Source: Chrysomallon squamiferum
Lineage: Eukaryota > Mollusca > Gastropoda > Neomphalida > Peltospiridae
Length of the DNA: 64,000 bases
Direction: 5' to 3'
NCBI GenBank assembly: GCA_012295275.1
Contig: CM022671.1
Location: 30,868,750 to 30,932,749, forward strand
In this document: piece after piece, positions 52,907 to 64,000 of the stretch
Layout of the letters: the number at the start of each line of letters is the position of its first letter
Position numbering within the stretch: position 1 is the first letter of the stretch
Program-made: the position numbers and the translations under genes
Notes under the pieces: model-generated
The model's database searches: none
Told to the model about the DNA's origin: nothing
Seen by the model: only the letters and a program-made list of their open reading frames with translations

Positions 52907-53497
52907 TTTACCATCCCAGTTAATATCGTATAACCTTCCATGGAATTAAACACCACACTATCCATTCATAATGATGAAGTATCAAATAAAACATTTATCC
53001 GCAGACATGACAAAAATAATTATCTTTCCTTCTTTTCTGTTTTTTTTTTTTTCCTTTCTTGTTGCCGCTCTTCCGGTTGTTTGACAGAGAATCGTGAATG
53101 ATAAAATAATAACAAAACGAAATTTATCTAAAATACAAAATATATAAATCAATTTATGTATTTTAGAAGATAAATTATTATAAATTTACCATTAATAAAT
53201 TTGTAATAGTTTCAATAATATTTTTATATTTTACTTAGATAATGATTTATACAACTGGTTATGGTTTACTTTAAATTCTATTTCCGGTTGTGAACATGGC
53301 GAAAGAACCAAACGAAAGATCCGTTATTGGTTTCAAGGCTGTACAGTGAATACTATTCTAAAATGAGAATTTTAACTTTAAATTATGTATTATTAAAATT
53401 AGATGTAATTAAGCTATTTAATTTATTATGATAATTTTAAGTGCAGCAAAGTGTTTATTTAATTTTGAAATTAGCACATAATGACCAACTTTTTTCA

Positions 53498-53542
<45 letters not shown>

Positions 53543-54999
53543 ATATATTTTTAATAATATACTCACATAAACAGCGTTATTAAAGAGAATAATTAGTATG
53601 TAATTAAAAGAGAAGAGAAACAAAAGAACACCTTCTCTGAGTTACGCAATACACTGATGAATTTCTCGGTCTAATTGCTTCAAGGTATGCAATTGCTTTA
53701 AAAACAAAGTTAATCATTTGGTGTCAGAAAATTGTCGACTGTTCACATTAAAGGTTGTTGTTTTTCTAACTTTTTACAATTTGCTGACTGAAAACATTAT
53801 CGAAGACATCGGTATTTTGAGTGAAGTCCGTACATCTTTCCGAAAAGTTTATTCAACCATAGACTATATAATTATATACTCATAAATTATTTTAAAAAAA
53901 TTTTTTATAAAATGAGATTATTTTTCTCAAGTGTTTGCGTACTCTCAGTGATGTTAGTACCAAGATAACTGTTTGGGTGCAGCTATTACAAATCAACATA
54001 ACAGCAATTAAAAAACAAAACAGCAAAAAATCCAACAACTAAATAGAATCAAAAAAAAACTAAACAGAACAAAAAATAAATAAATAAATAAATAATGAAA
54101 AAACAAAAAAAAAAAAAAAAAAAACCCCCAACCAACAACATAAACAAACCTACATATAAAGTATTTGTTATCAATCCGAAATCTTTAACATTCCTACAAA
54201 ACCAATGCGTGGAGCCATGTTGAGAATTGATGCACGTTTGTATTTCCATTACGCCTAATGAGTTAGAAAAATATTTAAATAGTAATTTACGTCAAGAGGT
54301 CATTCCATCAGCGAAGGTCAACAAAATCTCATTGATCGCGGTACTTACACCAATTTTGTTTACTTAGTACCGACTGCTGCGCTATTCTCGCCACAAATAT
54401 GACATATTTACATCAAATACTAAATGTAAATGCAGCAAATAATATAGTAGCAGATGAAAACGAGATAAATATATATATATTGTTTTTGAAGATTAAATTT
54501 TAATTCATAACGGAAATACAGAGTTTGTTGTTGTTGTTGTTGTTGTTTTCTGTACTGTTAGCCTTGAATTCTTGTATTGCAGCCAATAATTTATGCGCAT
54601 TGTTAACTAAGCTACCTGTATTAGAACTGGGTCAGACATAAGTATAAAAAAAAAAAAATAAAAAAGATATTGTTTTGTTACACCTGGTTAAACAGATAAC
54701 TGTTTTTAATTAAAATATCGCGTCAGTAACGCGATTTGCTTCCGATCTTTTCCAGTACACATTGAGAATTGATCCTTACTCGATCAGCTTACAGAAGTTT
54801 AAGAAAATCTCTTTATCCTCGTACACTATGCATTGTTTCTCGCATGAATGATTCACGCATAGCCACGTGCAGGTAATAAATAATATTCTTTATGTTAGGA
54901 CGAGTACGTAGTATGTCCTAGTTAGCAAGTCGTGTATTAAACTCTCTACCATCAATAAAGACGTTCTGATTTGTTGACGTGGTAGTTTTTGTTGTGAAC
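52907..54999. other. Divergent promoter region between the kinase and first caveolin-like gene
   Basis: About 2.1 kb separates the two divergent ATGs. ETS-type TTCCGG motifs lie at about 53070-53075 and 53282-53287. The latter is followed by an 18-codon micro-ORF at 53296-53349 (MAKEPNERS start) in GAACATGGCG, similar to the GTTGTGAACATGG context of the caveolin ATG. A CCACGTG E box lies near 54872. The rest is AT-rich with (TTA)n at about 53500-53540. Confidence 0.45.
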
Positions 55000-55937
55000 A
55001 TGGAGAACGAAGACTATATGGAAGATCCTGTTATTCTTAACAATCAGATAAGAGTGAGTTAGTTACGTGCTAAGAAATAAATTTGTTGTATAAAGTAGCT
55101 TTGACTGATTACGATAATCATCGATCCTGAAAACTGCCTCGACCAGAGCTAACCTCTTCAGCAGTGATTGAATTTACCTCCGGATTAGAAATCAACGTAG
55201 TCCCTAAATGAAAAATTTTAGTTTTAAATTTCGAAATTGTAGATGATACGTATTTATGTATTGATACGCATAAATGGCTTGTGATAATTTTGTATGTAGC
55301 AGTTTTTGTCTTATAATAATATATAAATATAATATATGTACATATAATAATAATAATAAATATATATATATATATATGTACATATAATAATAATAATAAA
55401 TATATATATATATATATAAATACTACTATTACTACTGCTGCTATAGTGTTACCACTCCCACGACTATAACTGCTAGTACTAATATTACTAATAAATAAAT
55501 AAATAAATAATGACGATGTATAGAAAATGGTGGTTTCATTTCACATTTCAATTACTAAAATACTCTATCAGTGGTCTTATGGGTATATACATTTTAGTTC
55601 AGTTAAATGTTATTTTACTGTTATATAATTACAATTAAAACATACTGAATGTAGATTCCAAATCATTTCAATCTTAACTTCTGTGGATTCTTCGTGTCCC
55701 TTCTGAAATTTGAACCAGCCGAGAAACGTGACTTGAAATATATATATATTCTGCATGTAAAAGACTTATGATGATTTATGAAATGATTTGAATATTTTGA
55801 TTTTCAGAGGTTGAGCGTTCAGCTTTTAAAGTGTCAGATACGCAGACGACAATCAACCGGAAGTGCTATCTCGCCTGATATTAATGGTCGTGTAAGCAAA
55901 GCTTAATTTCATTTATTTATTTATTTAACATTTCTTA

Positions 55938-55987
<50 letters not shown>

Positions 55988-56508
55988 CATCATCATCATT
56001 ATATTATAATTATAATTATTATTATCATTATTATCATTATGATTATGATTATCATCATCATCATCATCATCATCATTATTATTATTATTGTTGTTGTTGT
56101 TTTTGTTGTTTTTGTTTATTTATTATTACCAAGTTTCTTTTGTCAGTTTCTTTTCTTTTTTAGATCGATTTTCAAAATTTACTTTTAAACCGAGAAAACG
56201 TGAGAGAAGAGGAAGCGGAAACTCAGTCTGCGTGTCTGTCATGCTGGAGGAACACATGCGCGGCTTTCAGCGCCATCATCTGCGGATGTTTCATTGCTAT
56301 AGAGTGCGCATGCGTCTTGGCAGGAATCGTTTTCTTCCACGTTTGGTTCATAACTCCATACAACATCATCTGTTACATTCTGGATTTGAAGCGACGATGT
56401 CTTCTGAGCGTGTACGACAGGTTCCTACGTCGATACGAGGACAGACTGTCCAAAATGTCAAGGCTGTTAACGTACATCAAACAAGGGGAGAGAAACGATG
56501 AAACATAA
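55000..56508 (+). CDS. Caveolin-like protein 1 with an extra internal exon, three exons, complete
   Basis: Hairpin membrane protein of the caveolin family, expected to oligomerise in plasma-membrane or Golgi membranes. Exons 55000-55053, 55808-55891 and 56164-56508, all in phase zero, give 160 residues. Exon 1 ends EDPVILNNQIR, like the stretch before the scaffolding region of caveolins. Exon 3 begins IDFQNLLLNREN, a diverged form of the caveolin signature FEDVIAEP. The hydrophobic hairpin CFIAIECACVLAGIVFFHVW and FITPY follow, then a basic C-terminal helix and a polar tail. Exon 2 (28 codons, RRRQSTGS) has no counterpart in the neighbouring caveolin and interrupts the usual join. Many cysteines could be palmitoylated. 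The next gene is a tandem relative. Family assignment rests mostly on the hairpin shared with that gene. Confidence 0.82.
55808..55891 (+). other. Phase-symmetric cassette-type exon of caveolin-like 1
   Basis: An 84-bp exon flanked by phase-zero introns. Omitting it keeps the frame and gives NNQIR-IDFQN, the layout of ordinary caveolins. It encodes a basic segment with RRRQS, a possible PKA-type phosphorylation site. Confidence 0.55.
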
Positions 56509-56999
56509 TTTGCCAGGCAGAACAATAGTAACCTTATCATAGGCTATTTAAAATAAACAAGAATTTGATTATGATTTCATAGACGGAAGAAGGCTCGTGG
56601 AAATTCTGTTGAAATGAGCAATGTTTTCCCTGCAACTACTTGTGAAAAAAAAAAAAAAAAAAAAGGACATTTTCTGCTTCGCACAACTTCAGACTCGTCA
56701 TGATATATTTAAATACGGGCACTCAACGGTGTACACGATCTTTGCTACCTGTTATAAACTTTACCAGTCAAATAAAATTTAATATTTAAAAATATAATTA
56801 TTTGAATTTATTAAAGATCTCTGAGAATTTTATAAGTTTTTCTCTTACTTTTTCTTTATACAATTTTATTTATTTATCAGTTTGGAAACTAAACAAATTA
56901 CATAGAATTATCGATAGAAAATCATGTTTCCAATGTATGGCGTTTTTTGGGGGGGGGTTTGGGATTTTTTTTTTTTTTTGAGCTGTTAATTTTTTTTTA

Positions 57000-57056
<57 letters not shown>

Positions 57057-57190
57057 TTGGTATTGATGCCATTAATAATTTAAAGTTTTTCTAATATATA
57101 CGTGCATGTGGTGTGTGTGTATGTAAATGCAACAGTCCCGTACATTATTATTATTATCTTTTTTTTCAAATAGTATTAAAGGCTGAATTT

Positions 57191-57294
<104 letters not shown>

Positions 57295-57424
57295 TCATTG
57301 TAAGTGTACGTACGTATCTAAATACCGATGACTTAACTTTGGAATAACTATGGAGGCAAACAGTAAACTATTTGGTTGCTAAAAGCAGTTTCCAGGTAGT
57401 CAATCCTTAATAACAACAACTGCA

Positions 57425-57432
57425 TATAAAAG
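57425..57432 (+). promoter_or_regulatory. TATA box candidate for caveolin-like 2
   Basis: TATAAAAG about 260 bp upstream of the ATG at 57686, with no other TATA-like motif nearer. Confidence 0.35.
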
Positions 57433-57685
57433 CTAAACACTGTTACGCAACCTTCCAAATCATCACCGTGAAATAATAAAGCTGTTAACTACGACCATTG
57501 TTGAACTGATTGTTTGTTAGGTTACTACCTGGGTACTGAAGATTAAATTAGTTGTAACGTTAATGGTATACAGTAACTAAGGAAATATCGTTTAGTATAT
57601 TTATGAAACCTCGGTGGTAGTTCTAGAGATCATTTCGTTTCAGTTTTGGTTCAGTTTGTTTCTGTCTTAGTATAAGTTTCTCAAA

Positions 57686-59278
57686 ATGGCTGACCTTGAT
57701 TTGGTAAACCGGGATCCCAACAACATCAATGACCACATAAAGGTAATTAATTAATATATGCATTTTAATTAAATTTAATGAGATAATATATTCGTGGCAA
57801 AAAGAAATCAAACCAAATGCAGAATCAAACAAACAAACATAGAGAGAGATGCACATATGCATAATTAAATTCATATGATAATAATATTCATGCATTAAAG
57901 AAATAATACCAAATTTTGTTTGCGTTATTAGTAAAATTAAAACAATTTCAAATATCTTTTAATTTTCTACTTCTTTTTGATATGCATTCGTAGTTGCATA
58001 CTTAATAATAGTTTCAAAATGTTCTATAATTTTAAAGTTGTCTTCTATATGTATAGATTTTGGAAAATTCTGCTTCATTAAAATTATGTTATCATGTTGG
58101 GGCCTTATTCCCATTTAATCGTTAAATAATGCATTTTAATAAAAATCCTTTTTGAACATACGCATAATTACAACAAAATTAAGAGAGGAATAAATGCAGT
58201 AAATTCCATTATTATTATATTTTGCATTTTATCTCTAAAATTGTTGGCGGTGGCAAAATGTAAGGTTGGTTCACCTCACGAGTTATAATCAAAAATTAAT
58301 CTAATTGTATATTATATTATCATTATCATAAAATAATGTAAGCGGTATAATAATTTATTTATAGCAAGCGTTTTCAAACTTTAAAAAAAAAAAAATTCTA
58401 ACTGTACGTCTTCGAGGAAATATCTGGGTTGATGCATACCTCTTTTCTAATATCAAGCAGTACAACTAGTTTCTTAGCATCAGCAAATATGTCAGGGAAA
58501 TGTGCAGAGTGCTTTAACTGGATAAAATATGCAAAAATTATAATTATTTAAACAATAATTAATTAAATAACTCAGTTAAAGAAAGAGAGAAAGAAAAAAA
58601 TATTACTTCGAATTGAGGATAGGTGTCATTCTTTAAGCAGCCTTTTGTACAAATTATTGTTTATACTTTTTGAATCCGCCATTACTGAATGTTTCTCGCT
58701 TGCAAGCAGTGGTACGTGTTTTTCGATTTGAAAACCTCTTATTTATAGTAAAGTAAGAGTTACGCCCCTTAGACAATATTAAACTTTAAGTGCTCTCTCT
58801 CTCACACATGCTCGCACACACACTCACATAATTGTAACAACAACAACAACAAAATAAAAAATAATAAAATAATAATAATAAAAACAGTTATGGTGTTCTT
58901 CAACAAATACTCATTTTTCTTCTTCATTTTCTATTATCTTTCTCCGTGTATCAGGTGGCATTTGAAGATGTGCTCGGTGAACCAGATGGCGCTCACAGCA
59001 TGGATTGTGTGTGGAAAAATTCCTACAAGTGTTTCAACTGCTGGAAGAGCCTCTGTTACACCATTTGTACCCTGTTCTGTGGTATCTGCATCGCTGCCGA
59101 GTGGGGATGTGAATTCGCTGGAATAGCCTTCTATCACGTGTGGGTGATCACGCCATGTTTCAAGGTCCTGGAGCTGAACTGCGGAATCTGCCAAAGGCTT
59201 CATGGTCTCTGCATCCACTGCTGTCTAGATCCAATTTTCGAAGCGTGCGGACTTTGTTTTGCTGCCTTTAAAAAGTAG
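57686..59278 (+). CDS. Caveolin, short and cysteine-rich, two exons, complete
   Basis: Caveolin-family membrane protein of 126 residues. Exons 57686-57742 and 58955-59278 join in phase zero. Exon 1 encodes DLVNRDPNNINDHIK, almost the text that precedes the signature in vertebrate caveolins. Exon 2 starts VAFEDVLGEPDGAHS, matching the FEDVIAEP signature and the adjoining segment, then VWKNSYKCFNCW in the scaffolding position and the hairpin CGICIAAEWGCEFAGIAFYH. It ends with the C-terminal membrane-associated region containing LDPIFEACG, like DPLFEAVG in vertebrate caveolins. At least sixteen cysteines are unusual, and the N-terminus is much shorter than in CAV1. The upstream neighbour shares the hairpin and first-intron position, indicating an old tandem duplication. 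Membership of the caveolin family is near certain. Confidence 0.93.
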
Positions 59279-59335
59279 TCTAAGAGTAAAGCATTTATAG
59301 ACAAATACTATATTTACACTCACAGTCCACTCTCT

Positions 59336-59357
59336 TTATAATAATAATAACAATAAC

Positions 59358-59425
<68 letters not shown>

Positions 59426-59450
59426 TGATGATGATGATGATGATAACAAT
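59336..59450. repeat. (AAT)n then (GAT)n array
   Basis: About 28 AAT units with a few AAC, changing to GAT near 59422, just downstream of the second caveolin-like gene. Confidence 0.95.
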
Positions 59451-60148
59451 AATAACACTGATAAATACTACAACTACTTCTACTACTACTGCTACTACTA
59501 CTATTAATAGTATAAATAAATAAATAATATCGTTATGATTTGCACTGTTATGGACATCTGAAGGTATGCTATATATATATATATAAACGTGCATTTAGTT
59601 ATATTACTTTGTTTTAGGGCATGAATTAATTTATTACCTACTTAGATAACCCAAATGTCAAACATTAGTATATCTATACGTACATACTAACAGACCAAAT
59701 ACTATACCTAACTTCTTAACTATTTTCGATATACCTGACTCCCTTTCTAATTTCATTGCATTCTATCTACTTACATATATAAATTAATATATTGGATATT
59801 TAAGTAAATATGTATTTAAATAACGAAGAAAGAACTAGTGTTGGCTAATTCACATTACTTTGTGTTTTGAGAGAACAAATATTGATAGTAATGAATCCAG
59901 CACCAAAATTAACTCAATATTTTCAGATACAACTGAATCAATAAAATTTTTTTTGTTTTTCTTTCTCCAATATCTATCGATATTGTCTTTTAAGATTTTA
60001 GACCACAATGATTTTCAGTTTGCCATAAAAATCATTTCATGTTACCTCATCTAACTTTTCGAACATTTCGTTGGTAGAGATGCTCATGTCATAAATTTAC
60101 CATATGCAATTTGTCAATCAGAATTGTTGAATTTAATTTATGGCGAGA

Positions 60149-60234
60149 ATTACCAAGGAAACCTAGCGTTACGTTACGTTTAATAACGTCGTTGCCAAGG
60201 AATTTGCCAACGTTTTAAAAAAGCTATGACGTCA
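60149..60234 (+). promoter_or_regulatory. Paired X-box-like motifs plus CRE
   Basis: ATTACCAAGGAAACC (60149-60163) and GTTGCCAAGGAAT (60191-60203) both resemble the RFX-factor X-box, and a perfect CRE TGACGTCA follows at 60227-60234. CGTTACGTTACGTTT lies between the two X-boxes. No downstream gene is seen in this window. Confidence 0.35.
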
Positions 60235-60936
60235 ATCGTTTCTATCGTGTGAAGAATACAAACTATTCTATTTTTGTAATTTTTAAGTTTCATCACATAT
60301 TGCAAAATGAAGTAAATATATTGATGGAAAAATACTGAATTAAAAATGAAGTGAATATATTTATTGATATCTATGCAATTTGAATAAACTGTTAAGTATT
60401 TTCGTTTCCTTTGAAATATTTTGCTGTTTTTAATCTCTTTAATATTTTTATTTGTGTATGAAAATAAAATTTGATGTTTATTTATTTATAAGCGGTGTTT
60501 TGCGTTATTTTGTACTTATCTGTATATTTTATTGGAATGACAAAATAAAATTACACACACACATGCGCGCGCACGCGCGAAATTATTACGTATGTACGTA
60601 GACACATTACCCGTTCTAAATGGTACAAACACAAACTTAAATAAATAAATAAATAAATAAATATATATATATAATTAGAACTTAAACCACTTTATCTTAA
60701 TTCGTTTTCTGTTATTCTTAAGCTCTTTAAATTTTTAATGATCCACATAAGAGAATTAGACAAATACTAATTCCATTTGTTTCCATTTCGATGTAATCGA
60801 TTTTACGCTTGAAATTATCCGGTAACATCATGTTACCAAATAACAGGTTTTCATGCCATCACTGATTAAATGAGATAAGTTTGTAGACAAAATATTTTTT
60901 CACTAAATAGTTATAGCTTGCTGACATTTATAAACC

Positions 60937-60986
<50 letters not shown>

Positions 60987-61231
60987 GTAGTAGTATGTAG
61001 TATTACTATTTTTACTATTACTGTTTAATTATTATTATTATTACTATTACTATTTTTACTATTACTGTTTTATTATTATTATTATTATTTAAAGCTAAAG
61101 CAGATTTCTAAATAGCTGACTACGTTAGGACAGGTAGGAGAGAATGACTATTTATAACTAGGTTTTATTAGATTCAAAATATTTACTATACTACTACTAC
61201 TACTACAACTACAACTACAACTACTACTACA

Positions 61232-61265
<34 letters not shown>

Positions 61266-61439
61266 ATAATAATAATAATAATAATAATAATGATAATAGT
61301 AATACAAATAAAAAGACGAAGAAGAAGTAAAAAAGAAAGAAAGAAAGGGAAAAGATACCTGTTCTTCTACCTTTAATTTTTTGGCTCCAATTCGAAAATT
61401 TATCCGAGGAACCTAAAATGGGCACCGGTACGATTGAAA

Positions 61440-61855
61440 GCACTCTTGGTAAACGTTTACGTAAATTAAATACTTCAAACTACTCTTAGTGCTGTACGTA
61501 AATTAAATACTCAAAACTACTCTTATGCTGTACGTAAATCATGTACTCAAAACTGCTATTACTGCTGTACGTAAATCATGTACTCAAAACTACTCTTATG
61601 CTGTACGTAAATCATGTACTCAAAACTGCTATTACTGCTGTACGTAAATCATGTACTCAAAACTACTCTTATGCTGTACGTAAATCATGTACTCAAAACT
61701 GCTATTACTGCTGTACGTAAATCATGTAAATCATCAAAACTGCTATTATTGTACTCAAAACTGCTATTACTGCTGTACGTAAATCATGTACTCAAAACTG
61801 CTATTAATACTGTACGTAAATCATGTACTCAAAACTGCTATTACTGTTGACACTT
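61440..61855. repeat. 36/37-bp minisatellite with alternating unit types
   Basis: About ten units built on CTGTACGTAAATCATGTACT followed by CAAAACT. Two endings alternate, ACTCTTATG (36 bp) and GCTATTACTG (37 bp), giving a dimer of about 73 bp in the middle of the array. The edge units are diverged (AAATTAAATAC in place of AAATCATGTAC). Units abut with no unique spacers. Confidence 0.93.
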
Positions 61856-62170
61856 CGGCTTATCTCTCGAGTCTGCCGAGGGTGTCGCATTATCATGATT
61901 ACTTCCAGTAACTGTGACGTTTAACACCGACACAGAGAGCGTGTATAATTAGTCTTATAACTGCAACATCAGTGCGATGACACAGTGAGGACTGCCACTT
62001 ACAATATCAGTAATATGATAGACAGATTAGGAAAACAGTAATTGATGGGGTTTTGGGGTTTTGTTTTTACTAATCAAGTGCACGACAAAAGCAATTTTAC
62101 TTGTATCTTTTAATTTTGTTCTTTTGACGATTGGTGTAAGCTTTAGGGTTATTAAATGATAATAATAATG

Positions 62171-62203
<33 letters not shown>

Positions 62204-62308
62204 ACAATAATAATAATAAAAGAATCAACAACAATAATAATAATACTAGTTGAATTGATGATGAATATGATGATGATGATAATTATAAGTACCTAATGAT
62301 AGTAGTAA

Positions 62309-62358
<50 letters not shown>

Positions 62359-62370
62359 ATAATAATAGTA

Positions 62371-62406
<36 letters not shown>

Positions 62407-63106
62407 GGTAATGATACATAATGCTATTTGTAATTTGTTAAATCAATCAATTACCGTCATAGTTGTGGTAAATAGCCGGTACTCGTATGTCGGCCATTAT
62501 CACTTAATTAATTAATTAATTTATTTATTTATTTATCTATTTATTTTATTGTATTGTATTGTATTTTGACATTTTTAAATACATATGTCACTTTGTAATT
62601 ATTCCTGTATCATGTAAAACTACAGCAGTGCAGATGTAAACACACATGTATATTGAATTTTTCCTAACAAGCAACAAAAATAATAGTCACCGTCACCACC
62701 AACGTTGTCGATGTCATAATTACCGTTACTGTTTTAAAACTTAAACATTATTACAAATATTAACACCTGAAGTTTGCATGTTCGTTTGTAATTTATATTA
62801 TGCTTTTATTATACGTGTGTTCAATTTTCGAAAGGTGAACTTTTCAAAAACGGATGAAACATCTACACACACACATATATATATATATAGATAGATAGAT
62901 AGATAGATAGATATATTCACAAAGCACACGTAAAATAAGAAGAAGAAAAAAAAGAAGAAAAAGAAAAGAAGTACGTAACACACGCTTTTGCTTGCACATA
63001 TGTTAATAATAGACATTATAAGAAACTGTTAAATTTTTTTCTTCTTCTTCTTCTTCTTATTATTATTATTATTATTCTCAAATCTTTTACTATTTTATAT
63101 ATGTTA

Positions 63107-63148
<42 letters not shown>

Positions 63149-63390
63149 CCACGCACCCACTCACCCAGACACACAATCAGTCATCGATGTACACAAATAA
63201 ACACAAACTCAAACACAAAGACACACACTTAGTTTCCAACGATCACATACACAGTAATAATAATAATAATAATAGACAACAATAATAACGACAACAACAA
63301 CAACGGCAGCAGCAGCAGCAACAACAACAATAAAAACAACAATAGTAATAATAATAATAAAAGCGATAACCAACAGCAATAATAACGATG

Positions 63391-63442
<52 letters not shown>

Positions 63443-63571
63443 AACAATAACAATAATAATAATAATAATAATAATAATAACGTGGTAAATATTACCCACA
63501 ATGACTGGAAACAAGGTAGTGTTCTTGCACCTACATTAGGGAGTTAGTGTCGAATATTTAGTGTGTATCTT

Positions 63572-63665
63572 TTAATGTATGCATGTATGTATGTATGTAT
63601 GTATGTATGTATGTATGTATGTATGTATGTATGTATGTATGTATGTTTGTTTGTATGTATGTATG
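63572..63665. repeat. (TATG)n array
   Basis: About 22 TATG units followed by degenerate TATG/TG repeats to about 63785. Confidence 0.95.
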
Positions 63666-63745
63666 CATGCATGTGTATATGTCTATTATGGATGCATGGA
63701 TGTGCATGTGTGTGTGTGTGTGTCTGTTAATTATGTGTGAATATA

Positions 63746-63782
<37 letters not shown>

Positions 63783-64000
63783 ATGTGTGCATATGTGATT
63801 GTGTCTTTCCGTCCCTCTGTGTGTGTGCGTGTTTGTACACACACATTTTAAATAAAAACTGAACTTAAACATACACCGTATATTAATATAAAATATTTTA
63901 AAATTAATATCGAGCTAACCCACACATTTCATTAAATCTGCATTATTTATTATTATCAGCTCAAGTTTAAGTACGAACCGAATTACCCTGCATATTTTGC

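Larger units (their letters stand above)
59279..64000. other. Gene-free right end of the window
   Basis: No exon recognised. It contains (AAT)n/(GAT)n at 59336-59450, promoter-like motifs at 60149-60234, (TTA)n at about 60940-60990, (CTA)n at about 61190-61265, the 36/37-bp minisatellite at 61440-61855, (AGT)n at about 62301-62360, (CA)n near 63105-63140, (CAA)n near 63393-63440 and (TATG)n at 63572-63665. Long open frames here come from these repeats. Confidence 0.65.

Noticed and set aside
53296-53349. Micro-ORF starting MAKEPNERS near an ETS site as a small gene
   Set aside because: Only 17 codons with no continuing exon; ATGGCG here is more likely a YY1/initiator-type promoter motif. Kept only as a note in the promoter region entry.
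61440-61855. CRISPR-like array
   Set aside because: Units are contiguous with no unique spacers, and the surroundings are eukaryotic.
63209-63514. Minus-strand ORFs rich in Val or Leu
   Set aside because: Translation of (AAC)n/(AAT)n trinucleotide runs. The same reasoning removes ORFs at 11313-11568, 25135-25387, 29299-29757, 59295-59594 and 61186-61443.

Overview
The window looks like nuclear DNA of a lophotrochozoan animal, most likely a mollusc. That is an inference from gene content and architecture: short exons with GT-AG introns of 0.1-2.5 kb, very dense microsatellites ((CT)n, (CATA)n, (AAT)n, (TTTA)n), tRNA-derived SINEs, and animal-only families (matrix metalloproteinase, caveolin, UNC93, C2H2 zinc finger). 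No bacterial, organellar or viral gene was recognised.

Layout. 49-5039 (+): 3' part of a family-1 glycoside hydrolase (lactase/beta-glucosidase-like), entering from the left edge, with a tRNA-Phe gene antisense in its first intron here. 5.0-13.4 kb: gene-poor, AT-rich, one SINE copy. 13454-16033 (+): three-exon UNC93A-like transporter. 16.0-19.8 kb: intergenic, second SINE copy, long tetranucleotide arrays. 19780-27896 (+): twelve-exon matrix metalloproteinase, complete, with a hydrophobic C-terminal tail. 27.9-30.9 kb: convergent intergenic gap with a hAT-like inverted-repeat element. 30900-35078 (-): C2H2 zinc-finger gene with about eleven fingers, upstream non-coding exon near 36.5 kb, and frame problems in its 5' half. 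37325-40042 (-): a five-exon gene for an unrecognised 231-residue protein with a Met-Gly-Gly-Cys-Cys start suited to double acylation. 40.1-45.5 kb: AT-rich intergenic. 45530-52906 (-): thirteen-exon RSKR-like AGC kinase, complete. 52.9-55.0 kb: divergent promoter region. 55000-56508 and 57686-59278 (+): tandem pair of divergent, cysteine-rich caveolin-like genes. 59.3-64 kb: no gene seen; simple repeats, a 36/37-bp minisatellite and a promoter-like motif cluster.

The genes do not form one pathway. Several act at membranes: an exported or tail-anchored protease, a secretory/lysosomal-type glycosidase, a multi-pass transporter, two predicted N-acylated proteins and two caveolins. The caveolins are the only clear duplicated pair. 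Exon joins were deduced by hand from splice sites, reading phase and family similarity, without transcripts. The frame breaks in the hydrolase and the zinc-finger gene lie at or near short homopolymers, so assembly error is a live alternative to gene decay.
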